A DNA stretch of 64,000 bases from Pachypanchax playfairii (lineage: Eukaryota; Chordata; Actinopteri; Cyprinodontiformes; Aplocheilidae), in NCBI GenBank assembly GCA_006937955.1, contig SSNP01000403.1:104010-168009 (forward strand), written 5' to 3'. Below, piece by piece: positions 40,849 through 52,800 of this stretch. The notes beneath the pieces are model-generated. The model worked only from the letters and a program-made list of their open reading frames with translations. It did not search any database and was not told the DNA's origin. The number at the start of each line of letters is the position of its first letter. Position 1 is the first letter of the stretch. Position numbers and translations under genes: made by a program.

Positions 40849-43800
40849 CTGCACACACACGCATGCACACACACACACAAAACACAGAAAATCAATGTAA
40901 AACAGAGCTCATCTACACGCCAGTTCTTCGAAATGTAAAAAAGTACTATTTTAGATCATAGTTGCCATTTTTTAAAATTCTGGTAGATTTAAATGGTAAA
41001 TGTCCTGTATTTGTATAACGCTTTTCTAGTCATTCAGACCACTCAAAGCGCTTTCACACTACAAGTTTTACATTTACCCATTCACACAACTCAATATGTA
41101 GATCGGGGGGAGAAAGGAGGGGCTAACATTCATGCAACTCGATACGCAGATTGGGGGGCAACATGGGGTTCAGTGTCTTGCCCGACATGTGGCGGTGGAA
41201 GCCGGGGTCGATCCGCCAACTTTCAAATTGGAGGACAACCACTCTAACCACTGAGCCACAGTCGCCCAAGGAAATAGAAATTGGACTACTGGGTTAAACA
41301 CTAACTGGGATGTATACGTCTCTCCGGATCAGACCAGGTTTTCTCCAGAACACCTGTCAAATATCAATGAAGTCCAAATTGTTGTCGGGAGGGACCAGAG
41401 AACAATTACATGTTTTTGTAAAGTTACATACTGAAGCAATATTAACTGTAGTAGAAGGAGGTGTCATTACTGCTGACATGATTAATAGTCTTATTGTTTT
41501 TATGTTTATCCTTAGTCATCAGTTTCAGGTAGTCTTCTATGTCACCCACTCTGGCACCTGGAAGGTATCTGACTCTGATAGCTGGTGTCCCTAATGCCAC
41601 GTTTTGGACTCTGGAGCTAACGATAACCAGAGTGGGTTTCTCAGTGGGTGTGTTTACTGAGTGGGGAAAAAGGGTTTGAAATGTGGAGGGTCGATGGTGA
41701 AACGAGGCTGAGACTAAGGGCCATTTTTTATGTCCATTTCTGTGCATTTTTAAAACATTTTTAAGAGCATTGACATCACCCTAGCTGCATGGATTCAATA
41801 ATCTTGACTTGACCTTCATGGAATTGAATTATTTCATTATATCCACTTAGTGTCATTTGGGGTAAAGGTCAGGAATTTTATTTTTTCAAAAAGTCAAACA
41901 TTTAAGAACTAATGTCAGTTGTAGTTTTTTCCCTCTTTAAATGTCTATATGGTGGACTCACTGATTTTTTTGTAGAATCCTCTGTCTGGCCTCAGAAGCA
42001 TGGCTTTGGAGGAACACTTGCAGCTTGGGAGGGTCACAGCTGGTGGGGATAACAAAATGCCCCATCTCATGAAGACTGGGGGTGGAGCGGTCACTGTGGT
42101 AAACCCAAACACAAAAACACCACAGATGCTGAGGACAATGTTCCCTAAAATAGCTTAAAGAGGCCATTTCATACAAATTTCATGACTTTGTGCTTATTTC
42201 TTAAGTATTAACATTTTATATCTAAAAAATGTCACTTATTAACAGACCTTTCAATCTGTCTGCGTTAAAATTCGGGTGGTTCCAGCTCCTTCCGTCAGGC
42301 TACTTCGACTGCTTTGTCAGCAGCTCGTTCATATTCATTATTTGAATTTGCCGGACCAAGCTAGCCTTTCAGTTTTAATCTCTCAAACTACGCAGGTGGT
42401 GATAAAACCCGAGTTCTAACGGCCTGTATCTGTTTCATCACAACTCCTTTGTTCGTTAGTATTCATCAGCTCCTGCAGTTGAAACCACGCCTAGCATGCT
42501 GCTGGCTAAAAGCTGTTAGCATAAGACGTATCAAACAGGAAGAGAGAACGTCTGATGTTACAATACACAGTGGGGCAGGAAACAGTATACCTTGCTCTCA
42601 TAGGCTAGTTTGTTAGCCAATCAGAGTCCAGCAAATTCAAATAATGAATATGAATGAGCTGCTGCTGAGGCCTGATGGAAGGAGCCAGAACCACCAGAAT
42701 TTTAATGCAGACAGATTGAAAGGTCTGTTAATCAGTGTTTCCTAACGTTTTTTAGATATAAAATATTTCATTTTACAGGTTAATACTTAAGAAATAACCA
42801 CAAAGTCCTGAAATTAAGAACTCACAGGGTGCGAACAACACTGAGGGGATTTAATGTTTCAGTAGGTAGGGTCACGTTACGGAATGGGTTAGCGCTCGAG
42901 GTCAAGCAATGTCAAAATGAAATTCAATTAAAAAAAACTGTATAGAAAGATGATATTTGATAGGTACAGGGTTATAGAAGGGTTGCACATATATCAATAG
43001 TGACTAATTGTATTTTGTTTTGGGAAAGAAAAGGTATATGTTATTGTTGTTTACTTGTGTTGTGTGCTTTGTATTGAAAATGTGTAAAGGAAGCTGAATT
43101 TAATATTTAAAATAATGAACTATGGGTGAAGGGGTGGGTCCAAACAAGTCCTTCTGCCCACTCCTTTTCGAATATGTCTGTCTGTTTTGCTATTATTTGT
43201 TTGTTTTGTTATTATTTGTTTGCTTATCTACATCCTGTTTTGTTTATTCGTTTTGTTTTATTTATATTCATTTTCTCAACCAACCAACCAATCACAAAAA
43301 CCTCGTTGAAAAACCTCCACAAAAAACTGGAGTCATTCTGAGAATTTTCACATGCCACTCTTCTTGAATGTGTTTGTGCCTGTGTGTGAAAGAGTGAAAG
43401 TAATACTTATAACTGAGCAGTAGATACCGGTACATGTGTTTGTGATGTTCAGAGACTATAGTGGCAGCATACTTTTCTAGCACCATGGTGAGGCCACAGA
43501 GGCTCCTCGGATGCAGGCAAAGTGGGCGAGACATCAAGCTTTTATGGAATGTACAAAGTGTGCTGTAGTGCTCGGTGATAGGCTGGACCAGTCCCAGTTT
43601 CTCCATGTAGACCACTTGAGTTCCTCCCAAAAGGTCACCGATTCGTTCTTTTAGCCAGTCTGTCTGCTGCTGAAGGCTTCGATAGCTTGGCAGCTGCTGA
43701 ATTAACTGAAGACACATGAAGGGAAAGGGTCAGAAAACAAAACTGAAATTAAATGTAAAATGTGACAAAAGGGAGACTGCTGTTGCATTACTTTAGCCCA

Positions 43801-46800
43801 CTGGTGATGAACATCCATGCTTCCCAACATGACATGCCCAGAAACATTCATTCCTGACTGGTCAGCAAACAAAACTGTGTGTCCTGGTGGGAAGATAGAA
43901 CAGTAATTTAAAAGAAGATCTTTGTAAATTATGATTCTATTTTTATCCATTTACAGGTTTGAAAGTCACACAAAAAGACTCTAGATTTTAGACTCAGTTG
44001 TTTGTCCCCCAAAATGTCCACAAATCAACTCCCTATCTTCATCATCCTCTTGGTCTTGTTCTGACTGATGGTGCGTCGATTGAGCAGCTGACAGTGTTTC
44101 ATCACATCTCTGATCATTTTTTAATAACCTTTGAGTTTATAATGACAGAAATATAATTACTGCAGATGTTTATCAGAAATTACTGGAACTAAATATAAAG
44201 AATCTGTTCCATTAGCTTGATCTTCATTCTAAAATATAACAGAACAACTGCAAAGATTTTACATCCTCACAGACTGATGATCTTACTGATAATGTTAATA
44301 TGAACTTTATTAGATAAAGTTTCTCATCTGAACATGAAGGTCATCAGCCAGAGGAGGATCCTTGGTATCGGTCAGCGAAGGATCCTTGCTATCAGTCAGA
44401 GGAGGATCCTTGATATCAGTCAGAGAAGGATCCTTGCTATCAGTCAGAGGAGGATCCTTGATATCAGTCAGAGAAGGATCCTTGCTATCAGTCAGAGGAA
44501 GATCCTTGGTTTAATACAAAGCTGCGTATGCTAAAAAGGACTTCAAGAAAATAAGAAAGGAAATGGTGTTCCACAAAGTTAGAAGAATGTTATTTATCTT
44601 GGAAAGACTCCACTCACATACTAGAGCCCTTCACACAGTTAGAACTGAGTATTACTCGTCCCTCATAGAGGAGAACAAGAACAATCCCAGGTTTCTGTTT
44701 AGTACTGTAGCCAGACTAATAAAAAACCCAACTTCTGTTGAACCGTAATGACAGTAACGACACCCGGTTACGCCAATCGGAGGTCACTAAAGTTAATGTT
44801 GCTTCGGTGTGTAACTTTGCAAAAACAATGTCGGACTCCGTAATCTTCTCTGGTCCCCTCCCTAATCTGACCAAAGATGACATGTTTAGTCGTATGTCTT
44901 CATTTCGTCGCTGGTTGTCTAGGTGGTGTCCCGATAACAACGTGGGCTTCATCGATAATTGGCAGACGTTTTGGGGAAAACCTGGACTGATTCGGAGAGA
45001 CGGCATCCATCCTACTTTGGATGGTGCAGCTCTCCTTTCTAGAAATATGGCTGAATTTATTACTCCTCCAAAACCGTGACAATCCAGGGTCCAGTCCAGG
45101 GTCCAGTCCAGGATCCAGTCCAGTGTCCAGTCCAGGGTCCAGTCCAGGGTCCACACCAAGGTCCAGTCCAGGGTCCAGTCCAGGATCCAGTCCAGGGTCC
45201 AGTCCAGTCCAGGGTCCAGTCCAGGGTCCTGTCCAGGGTCCAGTCCAGGGTCTAGTCCAGGGTCCAGTCCAGGGTCCAGTCCAGGGTCCAGTCCAGGGTC
45301 CACACCAAGGTCCAGTCCAGGGTCCAGTCCAGGGTCCACACCAAGGTCCAGTCTAGGGTCCAGTCCAGGGTCCAGTTCAGGGTCTAGTCCAGGGTCTAGT
45401 CCAGGGTCCAGTCCAGGGTCCAGTCCAGTCCAGGGTCCACACCAGGGTCCAGTCCAGGGTCCAGTCCAGGATCCAGACCAGGGTCCAGTCCGGGGTCCAG
45501 TCCAGGGTCCAGTCCAGGGTCCACACCAAGGTCCAGTCCAGGGTCTAGTCCAGGGTCCTGTCCAGGGTCCAGTCCAGGGTCTAGTCCAGGGTCCAGTCCA
45601 GGATCCAGTCCAGGATCCAGTCCAGGGTCCACACCAAGGTCCAGACTAGGGTCCAGTCCAGGGTCCAGTCCAGGGTCTAGTCCAGGGTCCAGTCCAGGGT
45701 CCAGTCCAGGGTCCACACCAAGGTCCAGACTAGGGTCCAGTCCAGGATCCAGTCCAGGGTCCACACCAAGGTCCAGTCCAGGGTCCAGTCCAGGATCCAG
45801 TCCAGGGTCCAGTCCAGTCCAGGGTCCAGTCCAGGGTCCAGTCCAGGGTCCAGTCCAGGGTCCAGTCCAGGGTCTAGTCCAGGGTCCAGTCCAGGATCCA
45901 GTCCAGGATCCAGTCCAGGGTCCACACCAAGGTCCAGACTAGGGTCCAGTCCAGGGTCCAGTCCAGGGTCCACACCAAGGTCCAGTCCAGGGTCTAGTCC
46001 AGGGTCCTGTCCAGGGTCCAGTCCAGGGTCTAGTCCAGGGTCCAGTCCAGGATCCAGTCCAGGATCCAGTCCAGGGTCCACACCAAGGTCCAGACTAGGG
46101 TCCAGTCCAGGGTCCAGTCCAGGGTCTAGTCCAGGGTCCAGTCCAGGGTCCAGTCCAGGGTCCACACCAAGGTCCAGTCCAGGGTCCAGTCCAGGATCCA
46201 GTCCAGGGTCCAGTCCAGGGTCCAGTCCAGGGTCCAGTCCAGGGTCCAGTCCAGTCCAGGGTTCACACCAGGGTCCAGTCCAGGGTCCAGTCCAGGGTCC
46301 AGACCAGGGTCCAGTCCAGGGTCCAGTCCAGGATCCAGTCCAGGGTCCACACCAAGGTCCAGTCCAGGGTCCAGTCCAGGGTCCAGTCCAGGGTCCAGTC
46401 CAGGGTCGAGTCCAAGGTCCAGTCCAGGGTCTAGTCCAGGGTCCTGTCCAGGGTCCAGTCCATGGTCTAGTCCAGGGTCCAGTCCAGGATCCAGTCCAGG
46501 GTCCAGTCCAGGGTCCAGTCCAGGGTCCAGTCCAGGGTCCAGTCCAGGGTCCACACCAAGGTCCAGACTAGGGTCCAGTCCAGGGTCCAGTCCAGGGTCT
46601 AGACCAGGGTCCAGTCCAGGGTCCACACCAAGGTCCAGTCCAGGGTCCAGTCCAGGGTCCACACCAAGGTCCAGTCCAGGGTCTAGTCCAGGGTCCTGTC
46701 CAGGGTCCAGTCCAGGGTCTAGTCCAGGGTCCAGTCCAGGATCCAGTCCAGGGTCCAGTCCAGTCCAGGGTCCAGTCCAGGGTCCAGTCCAGGGTCCACA

Positions 46801-49800
46801 CCAAGGTCCAGTCCAGGGTCCAGTCCAGGGTCCAGTCCAGGGTCCAGTCCAGTCCAGGGTCCAGTCCAGGGTCCACACCAAGGTCCAGTCCAGGGTCCAG
46901 TCCAGGGTCCAGTCCAGTCCAGGGTTCACACCAGGGTCCAGTCCAGGGTCCAGTCCAGGATCCAGACCAGGGTCCAGTCCAGGGTCCAGTCAGGATCCAG
47001 TCCAGGGTCCACACCAAGGTCCAGACTAGGGTCCAGTCCAGGATCCAGTCCAGGGTCCAGTCCAGGATCCAGTCCAGGGTCCACACCAAGGTCCAGACCA
47101 GGGTCCAGTCCAGGATCCAGTCCAGGGTCTAGTCCAGGATCCAGTCCAGGGTCCAGTCCAGGATCCAGTCCAGGGTCCAGTCCAGGATCCAGTCCAGGGT
47201 CCAGTCCAGGATCCAGTCCAGGGTCCACACCAAGGTCCAGTCCAGGGTCCAGTCCAGGATCCAGTCCAGGGTCCAGTCCAGTCCAGGGTCCAGTCCAGGG
47301 TCCACTTCAGGGTCCAGTCCAGGGTCCAGTCCAGGGTCCAGTCCAGGGTCTAGTCCAGGGTCCAGTCCAGGGTCCAGTCCAGGGTCCACACCAAGGTCCA
47401 GACTAGGGTCCAGTCCAGGATCCAGTCCAGGGTCCACACCAAGGTCCAGTCCAGGGTCCAGTCCAGGATCCAGTCCAGGGTCCAGTCCAGGATCCAGTCC
47501 AGGGTCCAGTCCAGGATCCAGTCCAGGGTCCACACCAAGGTCCAGTCCAGGGTCCAGTCCAGGGTCTAGTCCAGGGTCCAGTCCAGGGTCCAGTCCAGGG
47601 TCCACACCAAGGTCCAGACTAGGGTCCAGTCCAGGGTCCAGTCCAGGGTCTAGTCCAGGGTCCAGTCCAGGGTCCAGTCCAGGGTCCACACCAAGGTCCA
47701 GACTAGGGTCCAGTCCAGGGTCCAGTCCAGGGTCTAGTCCAGGGTCCAGTCCAGGGTCCAGTCCAGGGTCCAGTCCAGGGTCCAGTCCAGTCCAGGGTTC
47801 ACACCAGGGTCCAGTCCAGGGTCCAGTCCAGGATCCAGACCAGGGTCCAGTCCAGGGTCCAGTCCAGGATCCAGTCCAGGGTCCAGTCCAGGATCCAGTC
47901 CAGGGTCCACACCAAGGTCCAGTCCAGGGTCCAGTCCAGGATCCAGTCCAGGGTCCAGTCCAGGGCCCAGTCCAGGGTCTAGCCCAGGGTCCAGTCCAGG
48001 GTCCAGTCCAGGGTCCACACCAAGGTCCAGTCCAGGGTCCAGTCCAGGGTCCTGTCCAGGGTCCAGTCCAGGGTCTAGTCCAGGGTCCAGTCCAGGGTCC
48101 AGTCCAGGATCCAGTCCAGGGTCCAGTCCAGTCCAGGGTCCAGTCCAGGGTCCACACCAAGGTCCAGTCCAGGGTCCAGTCCAGGGTCCACACCAAGGTC
48201 CAGTCCAGGGTCTAGTCCAGGATCCAGTCCAGGGTCCAGTCCAGGATCCAGTCCAGGGTCCACACCAAGGTCCAGTCCAGGGTCCAGTCCAGGATCCAGG
48301 CCAGGGTCCAGTCCAGTCCAGGGTCCACACCAGGGTCCAGTCCAGGGTCCAGTCCAGGATCCAGACCAGGGTCCAGTCCGGGGTCCAGTCCAGGGTCTAG
48401 TCCAGGGTCCTGTCCAGGGTCCAGTCCATGGTCTAGTCCAGGGTCCAGTCCAGGATCCAGTCCAGGGTCCAGTCCAGGATCCAGTCCAGGGTCCAGTCCA
48501 GGATCCAGTCCAGGGTCCAGTCCAGTCCAGGGTCCAGTCCAGGGTCCACACCAAGGTCCAGTCCAGGGTCCAGTCCAGGGTCCACACCAAGGTCCAGTCC
48601 AGGGTCCAGTCCAGGATCCAGTCCAGGGTCCAGTCCAGGGTCCACACCAAGGTCCAGTCCAGGGTCCAGTCCAGGGTCCACACCAAGGTCCAGTCCAGGG
48701 TCTAGTCCAGGGTCCTGTCCAGGGTCCAGTCCAGGGTCCACACCAAGGTCCAGTCCAGGGTCCAGTCCAGGGTCCACACCAAGGTCCAGTCTAGGGTCCA
48801 GTCCAGGGTCCAGTCCAGGGTCCAGTCCAGTCCAGGGTTCACACCAGGGTCCAGTCCAGAGTCCAGTCAAGGGTCCAGTCCAGGGTCCAGTCCAGGGTCC
48901 AGTCCAGTCCAGGGTCCACACCAGGGTCCAGTCCAGGGTCCAGTCCAGGATCCAGACCAGGGTCCAGTCCAGGGTCCAGTCCAGGGTCCAGTCCAGGGTC
49001 CACACCAAGGTCCAGACTAGGGTCCAGTCCAGGGTCCAGTTCAGGGTCTAGTCCAGGGTCTAGTCCAGGGTCCAGTCCAGGGTCCAGTCCAGTCCAGGGT
49101 CCAGTCCAGGGTCCAGTCCAGGGTCCACACCAAGGTCCAGTCCAGGGTCCAGTCCAGGGTCCACACCAAGGTCCAGTCCAGGGTCTAGTCCAGGGTCCTG
49201 TCCAGGGTCCAGTCCAGGGTCTAGTCCAGGGTCCAGTCCAGGATCCAGTCCAGGGTCCAGTCCAGGATCCAGTCCAGGGTCCACACCAAGGTCCAGACCA
49301 GGGTCCAGTCCAGGGTCCACACCAAGGTCCAGTCCAGGGTCTAGTCCAGGGTCCTGTCCAGGGTCCAGTCCAGGGTCTAGTCCAGGGTCCAGTCCAGGAT
49401 CCAGTCCAGGATCCAGTCCAGAGACCAGTCCAGGGTCCAGTCCAGGGTCCACACCAGGGTCCAGTCCAGGGTCCAGTCCAGGATCCAGACCAGGGTCCAG
49501 TCCGGGGTCCAGTCCAGGGTCCAGTCCAGGGTCCAGTTCAGGGTCTAGTCCAGGGTCTAGTCCAGGGTCCAGTCCAGGGTCCAGTCCAGTCCAGGGTCCA
49601 CACCAAGGTCCAGTCCAGGGTCCAGTCCAGGATCCACACCAAGGTCCAGTCCAGGGTCTAGTCCAGGGTCCAGTCCAGGGTCAAGTCCGGGTCTAGACCA
49701 GGGTCCAGTCCAGGATCCAGTCCAGGGTCCAGTCCAGGGTCCACACCAAGGTCCAGACTAGGGTCCAGTCCAGGGTCCAGTCCAGGGTCTAGTCCAGGGT

Positions 49801-52800
49801 CCAGACCAGGCCAGGGTCCAGTCCAGGGTCCAGTCCAGGGTCCACACCAAGGTCCAGTCCAGGATCCAGTCCAGGGTCCACACCAAGGTCCAGTCTAGGG
49901 TCCAGTCCAGGGTCCAGTCCAGGGTCCACACCAAGGTCCAGTCCAGGGTCCAGTCCAGGGTCCACACCAAGGTCCAGTCCAGGGTCCAGTCCAGGGTCAA
50001 GTCCAGGGTCCAGTCCAGGGTCCAGTCCAGGGTCCACACCAAGGTCCAGACTAGGGTCCAGTCCAGGGTCCAGTCCAGGGTCCAGTCCAGTCCAGGGTCC
50101 ACACCAGGGTCCAGTCCAGGGTCCAGTCCAGGATCCAGACCAGGGTCCAGTCCAGGGTCCAGTCCAGGATCCAGTCCAGGGTCCACACCAAGGTCCAGAC
50201 TAGGGTCCAGTCCAGGGTCCAGTCCAGGGTCTAGTCCAGGGTCCAGTCCAGGGTCCAGTCCAGGGTCCACACCAAGGTCCAGACTAGGGTCCAGTCCAGG
50301 ATCCAGTCCAGGGTCCAGACCAGGGTCCAGTCCGGGGTCCAGTCCAGGGTCCAGTCCAGGATCCAGTCCAGGGTCCAGTCCAGTCCAGGGTCCAGTCCAG
50401 GGTCCACACCAAGGTCCAGCCAGGGTCCAGGCCAGGGTCCAGACCAGGCTCCAGGCCAGGGTCCAGTCCAGGGTCCACACCAAGGTCCAGACTAGGGTCC
50501 AGTCCAGGATCCAGTCCAGGGTCCACACCAAGGTCCAGTCCAGGGTCTAGTCCAGGGTCCAGTCCAGGGTCCAGTCCAGTCCAGGGTCCACACCAGGGTC
50601 CAGTCCAGGGTCCAGTCCAGGATCCAGACCAGGGTCCAGTCCAGGATCCAGTCCAGGGTCCAGTCCAGTCCAGGGTCCAGTCCAGGGTCCACACCAAGGT
50701 CCAGTCCAGGGTCCAGTCCAGGGTCCACACCAAGGTCCAGTCCAGGGTCTAGTCCAGGGTCCTGTCCAGGGTCCAGTCCAGGGTCTAGTCCAGGGTCCTG
50801 TCCAGGGTCCAGTCCAGGGTCTAGTCCAGGGTCCAGTCCAGGATCCAGTCCAGGATCCAGTCCAGGGTCCACACCAAGGTCCAGACTAGGGTCCAGTCCA
50901 GGGTCCAGTCCAGGGTCCACACCAAGGTCCAGTCCAGGGTCTAGTCCAGGGTCCTGTCCAGGGTCCAGTCCAGGGTCTAGTCCAGGGTCCAGTCCAGGAT
51001 CCAGTCCAGGATCCAGTCCAGGGTCCACACCAAGGTCCAGACTAGGGTCCAGTCCAGGGTCCTGTCCAGGGTCCAGTCCATGGTCTAGTCCAGGGTCCAG
51101 TCCAGGATCCAGTCCAGGGTCCAGTCCAGGGTCCAGTCCAGGGTCCAGTCCAGGGTCCAGTCCAGTCCAGGGTTCACACCAGGGTCCAGTCCAGGGTCCA
51201 GTCCAGGATCCAGACCAGGGTCCAGTCCAGGGTCCAGTCCAGGATCCAGTCCAGGGTCCAGTCCAGTCCAGGGTCCAGTCCAGGGTCCACACCAAGGTCC
51301 AGTCCAGGGTCCAGTCCAGGGTCCACACCAAGGTCCAGTCCAGGGTCTAGTCCAGGGTCCAGTCCAGGGTCCAGTCCAGGGTCCAGTCCAGGGTCCAGTC
51401 CAGTCCAGGGTTCACACCAGGGTCCAGTCCAGGGTCCAGTCCAGGATCCAGACCAGGGTCCAGTCCAGGGTCCAGTCCAGGATCCAGTCCAGGGTCCACA
51501 CCAAGGCCAGTCCAGGGTCCAGTCCAGGGTCCACACCAAGGTCCAGTCCAGGGTCTAGTCCAGGGTCCTGTCCAGGGTCCAGTCCAGGATCCAGTCCAGG
51601 GTCCAGTCCAGGATCCAGTCCAGGGTCCACACCAAGGTCCAGTCCAGGGTCCAGTCCAGGATCCAGTCCAGGGTCCAGTCCAGGGTTCAGATCAGGCTCC
51701 AGTCCAGGGTCCAGACCAGGGTCCAGCCAAGGGTCCAGTCCAAGGTCCAGTCCAGGGTCCAGTCCAGTCCAGGGTTCACACCAGGGTCCAGTCCAGGGTC
51801 CAGGCCAGGGTCCAGACCAGGGTCCAGTCCAGGGTCCACACCAAGGTCCAGTCCAGGGTCCAGTCCAGGGTCCACACCAGGGTCCAGTCCAGGGTCCAGT
51901 CCAGGATCCAGACCAGGGTCCAGTCCGGGGTCCAGTCCAGGGTCCAGTCCAGGATCCAGACCAGGGTCCAGTCCAGGAAGCAGAGTTGTAGTCTTACACA
52001 CCTCTCTGCAGCTTCTCTGTCGTTACCCTCCCACTTTCCTATAGAGACGGTGTCTGCTCAACCATGGTTCAAATTAAATAAACAAATATTTTGTTCTAGA
52101 AAAATAAATAATAAAAATCTGATTAAAATAAATACAGTTACTAATATAAAACCTGTAAATAAAACCATTAGATGTGGTTTACTGAATGTTAGATCTCTTT
52201 CATCTAAATCTCTGTTAGTTAATGATCTGATAATTGATCATCATATTGATCTATTTTGTCTTACAGAAACCTGCAGCAGGAGGATCATGTTAGTATTAAT
52301 GAATCAACTACTTCTAACTACCTTAATCTTCATGTTCCTCCAGCAACAGGTCGAGGAGGAGGTGTAGCAGCTATTTTCCAGTCAGGTCTATTGATTAGCT
52401 CTAGACCAGTTATTAGTTATAATTCTTTTGAATTTATGACCCTCAGTATTTCTCACCCAAATTGGAAATCAGAGGAACCTATTTTACTTGTTGTTGTATA
52501 TCGTCCACCAGGTGCTTATTCTGAGTTCTTGTCTGAATTTTCAGTCTTTTTATCAGAACTATTATTGAAATCTGATAAAGTCATTATAGTGGGAGATTTC
52601 AATATTCATGTTGATGTTGAACTGTCTCTTATACACATNNNNNNNNNNNNNNNNNNNNNNNNNNNNNNNNNNNNNNNNNNNNNNNNNNNNNNNNNNNNNN
52701 NNNNNNNNNNNNNNNNNNNNNNNNNNNNNNNNNNNNNNNNNNNNNNNNNNNNNNNNNNNNNNNNNNNNNNNNNNNNNNNNNNNNNNNNNNNNNNNNNNNN

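Noticed and set aside
44900..52001. Many long - strand ORFs of GLDP, WTLD and GPWT repeats (up to 355 codons)
   Set aside because: They are automatic consequences of a 12-bp repeat without stops; frames change wherever a 17-bp variant occurs, and no start, splice or conserved domain supports them.
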